Positions 1 through 8,592 of a DNA stretch of 64,000 nt are shown one piece after another. The first letter of the stretch is position 1. Each line of letters starts with the position of its first letter. The notes under the pieces were generated by a model, which did no database searches, was not told the origin of the DNA, and saw only the letters and a program-made list of their open reading frames with translations. The position numbers and the translations under genes are program-made. This DNA comes from a virus, in the IMG/VR virus record IMGVR_UViG_3300027233_000001, positions 1 through 64,000 of that record. One strand, given 5' to 3'.

Positions 1-279
1 TTTGAAAAACCTTTAGGCATTAATAACGGAACTGTTCATGTTTTTTATAATCAGGAAAACGGTGCATCTTTTGATGTACATACTGATCCAATTGATGTTA
101 TTATAGAATGCGTCGAAGGAACTAAGATCATGGAAGTTGAAGGTAAAGAGATTTCTTTATCTAAAAATGAAACTCTGTTCATAGAAGCAGGAACACCGCA
201 CAGAGCGTTAAATTATGAAAAGGCACTAATGTTATCACATGGCATTCACGACTCAGAAACACTTAATCGTATACGTTAA
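1..279 (+). CDS. Cupin-like protein, 3' part (5' end outside window)
   Basis: The reading frame is open from the first base and ends in TAA at 277-279, giving 92 residues of a C-terminal part. It contains an H-x-D pair (FDVHTDP), a stretch of short beta strands, and later G-T-P-H. This is the usual H-x-D ... H arrangement of cupin and JmjC-like metal sites, where Fe(II) or another metal is held. The true start and total length lie upstream of the window. Its last 41 bases overlap the start of the next rSAM gene, so the two are probably co-translated. A cupin beside several rSAM genes could be a second redox or oxygenase-type modifying enzyme, but substrate and reaction cannot be read from this fragment. 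Family assignment rests on motif and predicted fold only. Confidence 0.6.
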   Translation, partial: FEKPLGINNGTVHVFYNQENGASFDVHTDPIDVIIECVEGTKIMEVEGKEISLSKNETLFIEAGTPHRALNYEKALMLSHGIHDSETLNRIR

Positions 280-1267
280 GACTACAGAAACTTGTAATTT
301 AAATTGTGCACATTGTTTTACCTCTGGTATCAATGGTCGTAAAATTTATTTTGATGCAGATAAAACTGCAAAGTGGTGTAACGAGCTAGACGATGGTTCA
401 AACCGTATTCACTTCGAATATCATGGTGGAGAACCTTTGCTAGCGCCTATGAAAGATCTGTGGCATTTCTACAATGTTACGAAAGATCATTGGGGTGATA
501 AATGCACACATGGTATTACAACAAATCTAACTTATAAACTTACAGATGAACGTATCGAGTTTCTTAAAATATTAGACTCTGGTTCTATCGGTACATCTTG
601 GGACCCAAATATTAGATTTGCAAATGAAAAGCAGAGAAAGTTATGGGAAGATAATGTAAAGCTTTTGGTAGCTGAGGGATGTTATATCCAATGCTTTATT
701 TCAGTGTCTAAAGATGTTGTTGCAATGGATCCTCTTGAAATTGCTGATTATATGTATTCATTAGGTATTGGTACTATTAGTTATGAAAGACTTACTCATG
801 ATGGTAACGCAACGATAAACACAGAAATCTTCCCTCATAATTCTGAGCTCGATGCTTTTTGGATGAAAATGCATGAGACAACTAAAGATCACCCTATTGA
901 AAACAACTTTCTTAACTCAGTTTATGATAAGTTTAGTAAAGGTCAATTCTTTAATGGTACGTTCTGTAGGGATTGTGAACAAAAGATACACACAATCAAT
1001 GCTGATGGAACTGTAGCAGGTTGTCCTAATACTGCGCCTACTCAATGGTATGGTGATATTAGTATGCCAGCAAAAGAAGTAAGATTAAGCCCGAAACGAA
1101 TGGAAATCATTTCGTGTGAAACTCATGATCGTGATCCAAGATGTTATGATTGCCCAGTCTTTATCTATTGCCATTCTGATTGTCACCAACTTCAATGGAT
1201 GGAAGACGTTTGTCCAGCGCCTAAAACTCTAATGCTAAAACTAGCAGGAGATAAGGGATGGATTTAA
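239..1267 (+). CDS. Radical SAM protein with SPASM-like C-terminus (rSAM 1)
   Basis: This 342-aa enzyme has the canonical [4Fe-4S]/SAM-binding motif C19-x3-C23-x2-C26 (ETCNLNCAHC) and a G-G-E-P motif at 63-66 that contacts the SAM methionine. The C-terminal third is cysteine-rich: CRDC, then AGCPN, then CYDCPVFIYCHSDC, and a final CP near residue 325. That pattern fits a SPASM or twitch domain holding auxiliary Fe-S clusters, typical of enzymes that modify peptides (sactisynthase, anSME and quinohaemoprotein maturase types). The ATG at 239 lies inside the upstream cupin gene and the stop overlaps the next rSAM gene by 10 bases. The protein is expected to be cytoplasmic. Its substrate is unknown; no obvious precursor peptide is encoded on this strand of the window. 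Confidence 0.88.
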   Translation: MAFTTQKHLIVYVKTTETCNLNCAHCFTSGINGRKIYFDADKTAKWCNELDDGSNRIHFEYHGGEPLLAPMKDLWHFYNVTKDHWGDKCTHGITTNLTYKLTDERIEFLKILDSGSIGTSWDPNIRFANEKQRKLWEDNVKLLVAEGCYIQCFISVSKDVVAMDPLEIADYMYSLGIGTISYERLTHDGNATINTEIFPHNSELDAFWMKMHETTKDHPIENNFLNSVYDKFSKGQFFNGTFCRDCEQKIHTINADGTVAGCPNTAPTQWYGDISMPAKEVRLSPKRMEIISCETHDRDPRCYDCPVFIYCHSDCHQLQWMEDVCPAPKTLMLKLAGDKGWI

Positions 1268-2295
1268 TTATTAAACCCACTGAAGCTTGCAATTTTAAAT
1301 GTACATTTTGTTCTTCTACCGACATCGATCCTAACGAAGTTGGCTTATTAGACTTGGAATACATATACAAATTTCTTAAGCGATATCCCGATACTAATAC
1401 TATTATCGTTAATGGTGGTGACCCTCTTATGGTAAAGCCAGAATATTATCAGGAACTAATAGATCATCTTAATGAACATGATTATCCCGCATCAATTAGT
1501 TTTACATCTAATCTGTGGCCTTTTTTAATGCGTCCCGAGAAGTGGCTTCCTATCTTTAAGAATGATAGGTTTGGTTGTGCAACATCATTTCAATATGGTG
1601 GTGGTAGATTAAAAGGTGATTATTCCGAATTTACTGAGAAAGATTTTTGGATGGTATCAAACGCTATGTTGAAACACACTGGAGAAAGACCAGACTTTAT
1701 TGCCGTCATAACAGATGAGAACGAACATCTTGCTATTAAGAACGTTGAACTTGCTAAAGAAATGGGTGTAGAATGCAAACTAAATTATGCTATGGCTTCT
1801 GGTGTTCAAGGCAGTACATATCAGTTAAGTAAGATTTACGAAACATATCTTGAGATATACGATCGTGGATTAGCAGAATACGAATATAATACAAAGCAAA
1901 TGATGAAACGCCTCAAAGGTTTTTCAACATCTTGTCCACAAAATAGACAATGTGATAGTGGCATTCGAGCTTTTAACCCTGGCGGTGATTACTATTCTTG
2001 CGGTTCGTTTGCTGATGATATGGATTATCCTATTGATTTTGAGGAAGAAATGAATGGCGAAATGCAGACTCCATTGGCTAACGATCCTCATATCCAAACA
2101 ATGAAGATGGCTTGCTATACGTGTCCAATGTTCGAAATATGTAATGGTTGTAAAAAGACAGTACGTGATATGAAAAGAGAAGGGACAAATGAAGCACATT
2201 GCAAACAAATGAAAACGCTCGCTCCAAGAATACTTGCTACGAATGGAATGAGCCCAGATATGGTGACGCCTTATGTTGATGAATCTATCAATTAA
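1258..2295 (+). CDS. Radical SAM protein with SPASM-like C-terminus (rSAM 2)
   Basis: A 345-aa protein with the rSAM triad C11-x3-C15-x2-C18 (EACNFKCTFC) and a G-G-D-P variant of the GGEP motif at 53-56. The C-terminal part carries CPQNRQC, YYSCGSF, and the cluster ACYTCPMFEICNGC with a further HC, consistent with SPASM-type auxiliary Fe-S ligands. The start has a good ribosome-binding site (AGGAGATAAGG just upstream) inside the end of rSAM 1, indicating coupled translation. The rSAM triad begins only ten residues from the N-terminus, so there is no separate N-terminal RiPP-recognition domain. It differs in sequence from rSAM 1 and rSAM 3, so this is a set of divergent enzymes and not a recent tandem duplication. 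The reaction is not predictable. Confidence 0.88.
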   Translation: MDLIIKPTEACNFKCTFCSSTDIDPNEVGLLDLEYIYKFLKRYPDTNTIIVNGGDPLMVKPEYYQELIDHLNEHDYPASISFTSNLWPFLMRPEKWLPIFKNDRFGCATSFQYGGGRLKGDYSEFTEKDFWMVSNAMLKHTGERPDFIAVITDENEHLAIKNVELAKEMGVECKLNYAMASGVQGSTYQLSKIYETYLEIYDRGLAEYEYNTKQMMKRLKGFSTSCPQNRQCDSGIRAFNPGGDYYSCGSFADDMDYPIDFEEEMNGEMQTPLANDPHIQTMKMACYTCPMFEICNGCKKTVRDMKREGTNEAHCKQMKTLAPRILATNGMSPDMVTPYVDESIN

Positions 2296-3187
2296 TCCCA
2301 CCTACTATTGTAACTTCAGTTGTGATTTTTGTTATTTAACGCCAGCACAATTAAACGATAGACATAAGATAACGCCTTTATGGTTAGATCATTCTTTAAG
2401 TCAAGTAGATGATCAAATAGGGCACGTAGATCTATACGGCGGTGAGATTGGTTTACTATCACCAGAATATTATTATTCATTAAAGAAAGTAATACGTAAT
2501 TATTACAAAGGTCCTATCAATATCAATACTAATTTGTCTGCGTTCCCAGACTTCTTTCGAGATGAGGATGTAACATTATCTGTATCATATGATTTCCATG
2601 CCAGAGAAAAAGAACAGCATGTTTTAAATAATATGATGAACGCCAATAAGGATTTATCTGTATTAATATTGGCCTCTCCAAAAGTATTAGAGATGGATGT
2701 AGAGTTTATGATCTTCACTCTTAATATGGTATCTAATATTAAGTCTGTAGAAATTAAACCTTACTCAATAAACCAAGCAAATGCACATCCTGTTACACAC
2801 AAAGACTTTGAAGATTTTGTTATTAAGTTTGACGAAGCAAAAACAGAGAAAAAGTTTAATTTTCAGAATATGGATAATATATGGAGAAGCATAGATAAAG
2901 AGTATGATGCTTTTAGTAATGATCATGTGTATATTACTCCATCTGGTAAGTTTGGGGTATTGGAGTTCGATAAATATGATAGGGAATACTTCAAAGAATA
3001 TAAAACATATTATGAGTACAAGAAGTGGGCAAGGGAAGAACCTGAGAACAATCTAAGCGAAATATGTAAGACGTGTAAATATTATGGTAATTGTTTAACA
3101 GAACATTACCGATATGTTAAAGATTTGACTAATAGTTGTAATGGATATAAAGGATTGTTGGAATATTATGAAAGAATGGAAAGCTAG
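2273..3187 (+). CDS. Radical SAM protein, short (rSAM 3)
   Basis: A protein of about 304 aa with the triad C13-x3-C17-x2-C20 (YYCNFSCDFC) followed by YLTP, and G-G-E at 56-58. The C-terminus has a compact CKTCKYYGNC...C cluster that could ligate one auxiliary Fe-S cluster. The start is ambiguous: ATG at 2273 and an in-frame ATG at 2279 both lie in the overlap with rSAM 2, and neither has a strong Shine-Dalgarno. The product is identical apart from two residues. It is the smallest of the plus-strand rSAM proteins. The strict gene overlap suggests one polycistronic transcript. Substrate unknown. Confidence 0.83.
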   Translation: MLMNLSINPTYYCNFSCDFCYLTPAQLNDRHKITPLWLDHSLSQVDDQIGHVDLYGGEIGLLSPEYYYSLKKVIRNYYKGPININTNLSAFPDFFRDEDVTLSVSYDFHAREKEQHVLNNMMNANKDLSVLILASPKVLEMDVEFMIFTLNMVSNIKSVEIKPYSINQANAHPVTHKDFEDFVIKFDEAKTEKKFNFQNMDNIWRSIDKEYDAFSNDHVYITPSGKFGVLEFDKYDREYFKEYKTYYEYKKWAREEPENNLSEICKTCKYYGNCLTEHYRYVKDLTNSCNGYKGLLEYYERMES

Positions 3188-3566
3188 ACAAAGCGCATAT
3201 CATTTGACAGCATCTTTATTCAAAGATGATCTGACTGACGTGGAGATTAATTGGCAACCTGACCTTACGGTTGAGTTTGCTCTAACACACTTCAGAGAGT
3301 ATGTAGACGAATGGATTTACCCAGCTAAATCATATGTAGTTGCTATATGTTATGCTCATTGGTTAAACAGGGATTTTAACGAACCGTTTTTCGATGCACT
3401 TAACGATCCTGAGTTACTATTTAATAATGATCCGCACTTTGTTCCATATTGGCAAGACAAAGAAACTTACGACGAGATACTATTCCAACTAGAGTTTAAT
3501 GAAAAACTTGGTATGGTTCCCGATATCTACGAATACTATAAAGAGGAAATGTTATTTGGACTTTGA
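3168..3566 (+). CDS. Hypothetical small acidic, aromatic-rich protein
   Basis: I do not recognise this protein. From the ATG at 3168 it is 132 aa; an ATG 27 bases upstream (3141) is also open but lacks a ribosome-binding site. It is rich in Trp, Tyr, Phe, Asp and Glu (for example WQPDLTVEF, HFREYVDEWIYP and YEYYKEE), with no signal peptide, membrane span or metal motif, and it looks like a small helical cytoplasmic protein. It overlaps rSAM 3 upstream and rSAM 4 downstream, so it belongs to the rSAM operon and may be an accessory or substrate-recognition protein. It could equally be a substrate, but it has no repeat or Cys-rich core that would suggest a modified peptide. Confidence 0.62.
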   Translation: MKEWKARQSAYHLTASLFKDDLTDVEINWQPDLTVEFALTHFREYVDEWIYPAKSYVVAICYAHWLNRDFNEPFFDALNDPELLFNNDPHFVPYWQDKETYDEILFQLEFNEKLGMVPDIYEYYKEEMLFGL

Positions 3567-4635
3567 AATAACAAAAACATTATTAGAAACTAAACGACCT
3601 GATATCGCTGAGATTGAGTTGACTTTATTTGAAAACTGTCACCTCAATTGTTCGTTCTGCCATCATGATAAAAAATCTACCGTAGGATTGAGTAGGGAAG
3701 AGATATTCTCTAAATTGGATTTAGTTGAACAACATGTCATTAAGATGAAAGGCAGAGTTGATATAATCCAAATCAATATGGTTGGCGGTGAGTTATTCCA
3801 AGATAGAATATCAGAATGGGCTTACCCTGTTTACTTTGATTTCCTTGTAGCAATTAAAAAGATATTTGACGAACATAAACAAAAAATTAAAGTTGTGTGG
3901 GTAACATCGTTTCAATTTAGTAAACGAGACAGAGTTCAGCGACTGCTCGACGACCTAAACGCTGAAGCAATTCCTTCACATATTATATGTTCATATGACT
4001 TTGATGGGCGACCAACAAAAGGTCCATATGCTAAAAATATAGAATACTTTGCCGACTATATCGTATCAATTAATATGGTTGCTACTACTTTATCAATAAA
4101 AAAGTTTATGGCAGACGATGATGAGTATTTTCACTATCTATATGAAAAGTTTGATAACTTTTACTTTGATGATTACATTCCAGATCGTGGTTATGATTAT
4201 ATGATTCCATCTGATAGTGAATACTTAGAATTTCTTAAATTTGTATATCATAACTATCCCGATATTAATCCTATAAAAGATCTTATATATAATGATAGTA
4301 ACCATATGCATTGCTTGGCTTTAAATAAGGTTACGATATTCCCCGATAATTCTACATCTAATTGTAGATGGGATAGATATGATCAGAGAGATTTTAATAC
4401 AGAATATAAACCCAAAGATAATGCTGGTATGATGCAAGCATATATGGACGAGAATGGTTGTTTATCTTGTAAGTGGTGGAACAAATGTGGATTTAGATGT
4501 TATACCCAATGGGATTGGAAGAATAGAGAACGAGACTTACCTGACTGCATCATGAGAATGTGGTTTAACTATATGGAAAAAACTGGACAGAACTTAATTA
4601 CAGGATTTGATTATGAGAAAAAAACTAGAGATTGA
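3556..4635 (+). CDS. Radical SAM protein with SPASM-like C-terminus (rSAM 4)
   Basis: An rSAM protein with CHLNCSFC (C28-x3-C32-x2-C35 from the chosen start) and a V-G-G-E motif. C-terminal cysteines (NCRWDRYD, then CLSCKWWNKCGFRC and DC) fit a SPASM-like auxiliary cluster region. The start is uncertain. The TTG at 3556 has a strong Shine-Dalgarno (AAGAGGAAA, 3541-3549) at good spacing and overlaps the upstream gene by only 11 bases. An in-frame ATG at 3499 would add 19 residues but has no clear ribosome-binding site and a 68-base overlap. The C-terminus contains WWNKC and CYTQWDWKN, unusually rich in Trp. It is the fourth divergent rSAM on this strand. Function unknown beyond radical chemistry. 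Confidence 0.83.
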   Translation: MDFEITKTLLETKRPDIAEIELTLFENCHLNCSFCHHDKKSTVGLSREEIFSKLDLVEQHVIKMKGRVDIIQINMVGGELFQDRISEWAYPVYFDFLVAIKKIFDEHKQKIKVVWVTSFQFSKRDRVQRLLDDLNAEAIPSHIICSYDFDGRPTKGPYAKNIEYFADYIVSINMVATTLSIKKFMADDDEYFHYLYEKFDNFYFDDYIPDRGYDYMIPSDSEYLEFLKFVYHNYPDINPIKDLIYNDSNHMHCLALNKVTIFPDNSTSNCRWDRYDQRDFNTEYKPKDNAGMMQAYMDENGCLSCKWWNKCGFRCYTQWDWKNRERDLPDCIMRMWFNYMEKTGQNLITGFDYEKKTRD

Positions 4636-5326
4636 AGCTTACACTTACGATAAAAGCGTTTTCGAAAATTTTAAATGGACATCTAAAATTAGAAAGCCTT
4701 CATGGTGGAAAAAATTGTCGACAATGTACACTGTTTATAATTCAAAGTCAGGCATTATGGTTCCAACCCCAACTGTAAAGGCTTGTCCTGGAATTACACA
4801 ATATATGCAAAAAGCTATTATAATGAGATTGTGGTCCGATATGATTTTTAGAGTTGAACCAAACGGAAAGGTTTCGTCTGCAAGTCCGTTGCATTCTCAT
4901 CAAGTCAGTACTGGTGTGCATGAACAAAGACAGTATGGCGATGATTTTTATAAGGGATATGCTGTCGTGAAATTAGAAGCTCCTTGGTATTTAAAAGCTA
5001 AGAAGCCAGTAGATTTTATGAATTGTGAATTTCATTACAGTGAAGATTTACGCAAGCATGGGATACTTGTAGCACCAGGCGTTCTTAATTTCTATGATCA
5101 ACATGCGATTAATGTATTCTTATTGTTTCCTTTAAAAGACGAAACATACGAAGTTAGATTAAATTACGGTAACGATCTGATGGCGATTTATCCAATGGAA
5201 GATATCGATGTTACTTTTAAAAATATATTTGTAGATAGCATGGAACAATGGGGTAAGATTAATGATTCGTTTCCAAGAACATTCTTAGGTCGTTATTACT
5301 CCAGGAAACGTACAGCCCGTAAGTGA
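4613..5326 (+). CDS. Hypothetical protein at the end of the plus-strand rSAM block
   Basis: A 237-aa protein of unknown function. The ATG at 4613 is preferred over the TTG two codons upstream; it lies within the 3' end of rSAM 4. It has no Cys cluster, signal or membrane span. Visible features are KACPGITQYMQ near residue 50, a mid-protein segment with several His residues (PLHSHQV, GVHEQRQ), EAPWYLK, and a C-terminal Arg/Lys tail (YSRKRTARK). The overall look (mixed beta, many aromatic residues) resembles a conserved hypothetical family I associate with marine T4-like phages, but I cannot name it. Its final 42 bases overlap, tail to tail, the last 42 bases of the minus-strand rSAM gene, so the two blocks converge here. 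Confidence 0.68.
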   Translation: MRKKLEIEAYTYDKSVFENFKWTSKIRKPSWWKKLSTMYTVYNSKSGIMVPTPTVKACPGITQYMQKAIIMRLWSDMIFRVEPNGKVSSASPLHSHQVSTGVHEQRQYGDDFYKGYAVVKLEAPWYLKAKKPVDFMNCEFHYSEDLRKHGILVAPGVLNFYDQHAINVFLLFPLKDETYEVRLNYGNDLMAIYPMEDIDVTFKNIFVDSMEQWGKINDSFPRTFLGRYYSRKRTARK

Positions 5327-6304
5327 ATGATGTTCCATATAACTTAATACGCCTTTATCAATACATGTCATTAGGTTTTTACAAGAGGCGCAGTTATCAG
5401 TTTTACTTGAATAAGACAACTGTGACATAAACTTATTTTCTTTTACTTGAGTCCATGATTCAATATCGTTCTCATCTTTAACTTGGAATTCATCAGTACC
5501 TATTAAAGCGATGTCATATACGAATGGCGTCCAAAAGAAACGTTCGTTGCAGTAAGTATAGTTTAACTCTAAAGAACCACCTTGCGCTTGGTCAATAAAT
5601 GTTTTAGGCATAAGATTATCTGAGAAGTCATAGTTCTTCCATTTCTCAATAAGATGTTTTTGAACCTTAGATTTTGGTGCTCTAAAGAATGACGGGTTTA
5701 ATGTAAGGATTGAGTCAAACCTATCCTCAACAAGTTCTGACATTTCAAGCACTTTAGAATTGTACTCGTCATCATTACCCATGTTATAAACCATATAATA
5801 ATTTAGATCATCCGTAAATCCATTCAGAAGGTCTAATCGCTCTTCTACCCAATCCCAATTTACAGGAGGTTGTAAAGCTATATTACAATCATATAAAAAT
5901 CCATCTATTTTAGGGATGCTGTTAAGTAGTTCAATAACTTCTTGCGAAATGCTTGTTAGGGTTGTTACGAATTGTATAGTAGAAACCTTGCTTAAACACT
6001 CTCGAAATGTTTCGTCTTTTAATAACTCGATAACATTATTATTACCAAATAAATCAGTAGGCCCAATATTAATGGTTGACACTCTGTAACCGTTTGCATT
6101 AAATAAATCTATAGCGTTATTAAGTCTATCATAAGATCCCATGTTGGAACCAAGTTTGTTTACAAAACAACCTTTACATTTAAACTCACACCCCGATAAT
6201 ACTTCGCAATTAAACTGTACTTTAATTTCATGTCCTTCAGAGAATGATAGATCAAAATCTTTATCAGCTTTAGCAGCTCTTAGGTTATTAGTAACTATTC
6301 CCAT
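5285..6304 (-). CDS. Radical SAM protein, CxxxCxGCF/IGPTD family (rSAM 9)
   Basis: Last gene of the minus-strand rSAM run. With the ATG at 6304 (GATGAGG eight bases upstream, 17-base overlap with the previous gene) it is 339 aa; longer in-frame starts up to 6367 would overlap more and are less likely. The triad is C39-x3-C43-K-G-C46-F (SGCEFKCKGCF), followed by N-I-G-P-T-D where other rSAMs carry GGEP, and by a C-terminal CASCKNLMTC...C cluster. These three features, with the same spacing, are shared with the four other minus-strand rSAM proteins here. It is the most divergent of the five: the motif after GCF is VNKLGS, not xRRGN. Expected role: SAM-dependent radical modification of a protein or peptide, substrate inferred from context to be a virion protein. 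Confidence 0.85.
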   Translation of the reverse strand: MGIVTNNLRAAKADKDFDLSFSEGHEIKVQFNCEVLSGCEFKCKGCFVNKLGSNMGSYDRLNNAIDLFNANGYRVSTINIGPTDLFGNNNVIELLKDETFRECLSKVSTIQFVTTLTSISQEVIELLNSIPKIDGFLYDCNIALQPPVNWDWVEERLDLLNGFTDDLNYYMVYNMGNDDEYNSKVLEMSELVEDRFDSILTLNPSFFRAPKSKVQKHLIEKWKNYDFSDNLMPKTFIDQAQGGSLELNYTYCNERFFWTPFVYDIALIGTDEFQVKDENDIESWTQVKENKFMSQLSYSSKTDNCASCKNLMTCIDKGVLSYMEHHSLTGCTFPGVITT

Positions 6305-7445
6305 GATAAACCTCATCATCAAATAAAGCAATAACATCTTTATTAAGAATGCATTCCTTTCTTCCATTAAATACTGTATCCATTATTAATGGCACCATTC
6401 TGTTCGCGCATATGTTAAGATATTTGCATGTTCCACATTCTTTTTCAAGACTATTTTCAATTTGACTATTGACAATTTCATTCTTTCTATCTAGTATGAA
6501 ATCAGATATATCAGCATCTGGTAACCACATCCAACCATCAGATACTAGAAAATCTTCTGTGTGTATCTGAGCATTTTCGTATATGAAAGGAGACAAATAC
6601 ATGTTTCCTTTGTGAATACTTATAACTGAATAATTAAATGCTTTATGCGATACATCTCCCTGTAAGAAGTGAAACTTATTTTTAAAACGATGCGTATCTA
6701 ATGCCAATCGAGTTAACATATCATTCCATTCAAATAGTTTATCACCGTGCTTTGCACTATGGTTAAATGATCTAACTACAGAAGGTAATACTTCGATAAC
6801 AGTTTCGTATTTCGAACGAACAAAATCAATAGCTGGGTATAGTATTTCTTCTACACCTTGAACGATATTAGTAGCCATTGATATTTCGAAGTTTAAAGAG
6901 CTGTTTTTAAATGTCTCTATCCTTTCATCAAGCGCATCGATATATTCTTGGTCATTCATTAATCGATTTAAATCCAAAGCGATCTGAACATCCCAGGCTT
7001 CTACTGCTTCTCCTAAAGGCGATTTCTCAATATCTCTTATCTTTCCTTCAATATCTTTCTCAGATAACGAACCAAGTATAGAACAATTGTGTTGAATGTT
7101 TCTATTATCTTTTGGCATCATCTTAATGGCGTCAGATAATTTTAAATTATTGATAATCTCATCTAAGTTTTCAGCTCCGTAGAAATCAGTAGGTCCTATC
7201 ACAATATCATCTAATACGATGTCTGTTCTATCTTTTAATTCGTAAGCCAAAGAATGAAACATTGTTATTGATTTTGGATGCCAGTTTCCGCGACGTTTCA
7301 CAAAACAACCAGGACACATATAAGAGCAACCTTCTAATATTTCTAGGTTAACTTGAATTTTATATTGTTTCATACTATCAATAGAAGCGAACTCTTCACC
7401 CATTCCGCCTCCACTTACTATATCTTTCCAATCATTATTTAACAT
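6288..7445 (-). CDS. Radical SAM protein, CxxxCxGCF/IGPTD family (rSAM 8)
   Basis: A 385-aa member of the five-protein family. The triad is C40-x3-C44-P-G-C47-F (GCSYMCPGCFVKRRGN). I-G-P-T-D is at 83-87, followed by FYGAEN. Near the C-terminus lies CGTCKYLNIC, then a final EC about 20 residues on, plausible ligands for an auxiliary Fe-S cluster smaller than a full SPASM domain. A shared 'PFIYENAQIHTEDF' type segment (approximately residues 280-295) also recurs in the paralogues, so the family is conserved along its whole length. The ATG at 7445 has AAGGA eight bases upstream and overlaps the end of rSAM 7 by 11 bases. Confidence 0.86.
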   Translation of the reverse strand: MLNNDWKDIVSGGGMGEEFASIDSMKQYKIQVNLEILEGCSYMCPGCFVKRRGNWHPKSITMFHSLAYELKDRTDIVLDDIVIGPTDFYGAENLDEIINNLKLSDAIKMMPKDNRNIQHNCSILGSLSEKDIEGKIRDIEKSPLGEAVEAWDVQIALDLNRLMNDQEYIDALDERIETFKNSSLNFEISMATNIVQGVEEILYPAIDFVRSKYETVIEVLPSVVRSFNHSAKHGDKLFEWNDMLTRLALDTHRFKNKFHFLQGDVSHKAFNYSVISIHKGNMYLSPFIYENAQIHTEDFLVSDGWMWLPDADISDFILDRKNEIVNSQIENSLEKECGTCKYLNICANRMVPLIMDTVFNGRKECILNKDVIALFDDEVYHGNSY

Positions 7446-8592
7446 AAGATATATCCTTAATTCTTTCTAATTCTGGATCATCATCTGTGGTGACTAAAAA
7501 CTTTTTGCGATAACCTTTTTTGTCATTCTCTACAGAATATCCTTCCCATTTATACATTTCTTGTGCAGGGCCATTATAATTGTGTATATTGTTCAACATA
7601 TTCTTTTTAGGAGCAATGCATCTATCGACTCCTAAATAATCTCTTAATAAGATAATTTTTCTATTATAACAAGAAAAAAACAACTCGCAATTTTCACATT
7701 CAGTTCCTTTTGCTCTACGTATCTGGTCTTCTACCATTGGTACGACATCTTCAAAAGAATCTATCTTAAACATTTCATGGTATATTGCCATATTTTCATA
7801 CATAAACGGACTAAGATACCACTCTCCTCTTTTATAGTTTAAAACAGTATAATTAATTCCAGCATGAGAATGATCAACCATAATGTTATTAAGATTAGTA
7901 TCTTTGGCTAAGACATTAAAGTAATCATTAAACTTATCAAGAGTTTCTAAAATCATTTTTGCTTTATGAGAGCGCGATACGCTTGGAATAAAATCTAGGA
8001 TTGTATCAAACTTTTCTACCGCGTATCTGTGAAGTTCAGAATAATCTAGATCGTAATCTCTTATATTAACAACAAAAGTATAAGTTACTTCATGTTCTAG
8101 ATTTTGATCTATATAATATAACATATCAGAGATGTGTTGTAAATAGTCTTTATCGAAAAACTTATAAGGATTTGACGCAATACCTATTTCTATCTCAGTA
8201 TCTAAATTTACATAGTCTGTAATAAACTCGCAAAATCCTTCTATGTCTCCATCAATTAATGTAGAAACAAACGCTAATATAGGAGAGTTCTCATTTATAA
8301 TATCTAATAAATCAGGCATGACATCAAAGAAATTCTCTGATGCTAAAAAGTCAGTAGGACCAATTAATATTTCATCAACAAGTATGCCTTGATCTGTAAT
8401 ACTTCTGATAAATTGCTTTGCATTCTCTAACTGATTTTTATCACTTGAGTTACCACGTCTGTGTACAAAGCATCCAGGACACTTATGGTGGCATCCGTCT
8501 AAAACGTCTAGCTGTATCTTAACCGCTGATACAGGCTTTGTCTGAGTCTCTGTGGTCATCTCATAGTATAGATTATTCTTAATTAGAGGCAT
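7435..8592 (-). CDS. Radical SAM protein, CxxxCxGCF/IGPTD family (rSAM 7)
   Basis: A 385-aa member of the same family: C34-x3-C38-P-G-C41-F (GCHHKCPGCFVHRRGN), then I-G-P-T-D-F, and a C-terminal CENCELFFSC...C cluster. 'SPFMYENMAIYHEMF' near residue 270 matches 'SPFIYENAQIHTEDF' of rSAM 8. It has an extra C-terminal tail of about 60 residues after the cysteine cluster, rich in charged residues and ending in KDISYVK, which the paralogues lack. The start at 8592 overlaps the upstream rSAM by 14 bases; its Shine-Dalgarno is weak, consistent with translational coupling. The pairwise similarity to rSAM 8 makes these two the closest pair in the set by eye. Confidence 0.86.
   Translation of the reverse strand: MPLIKNNLYYEMTTETQTKPVSAVKIQLDVLDGCHHKCPGCFVHRRGNSSDKNQLENAKQFIRSITDQGILVDEILIGPTDFLASENFFDVMPDLLDIINENSPILAFVSTLIDGDIEGFCEFITDYVNLDTEIEIGIASNPYKFFDKDYLQHISDMLYYIDQNLEHEVTYTFVVNIRDYDLDYSELHRYAVEKFDTILDFIPSVSRSHKAKMILETLDKFNDYFNVLAKDTNLNNIMVDHSHAGINYTVLNYKRGEWYLSPFMYENMAIYHEMFKIDSFEDVVPMVEDQIRRAKGTECENCELFFSCYNRKIILLRDYLGVDRCIAPKKNMLNNIHNYNGPAQEMYKWEGYSVENDKKGYRKKFLVTTDDDPELERIKDISYVK

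Noticed and set aside
1180-1225. CHSDCH in rSAM 1, similar to the CHxS tail
   Set aside because: It lies in the SPASM-like cysteine cluster and is better explained as an Fe-S ligand group than as a substrate core.
3141-3167. Longer start for the 132-aa gene
   Set aside because: No ribosome-binding site and a longer overlap with rSAM 3; the ATG at 3168 fits better.
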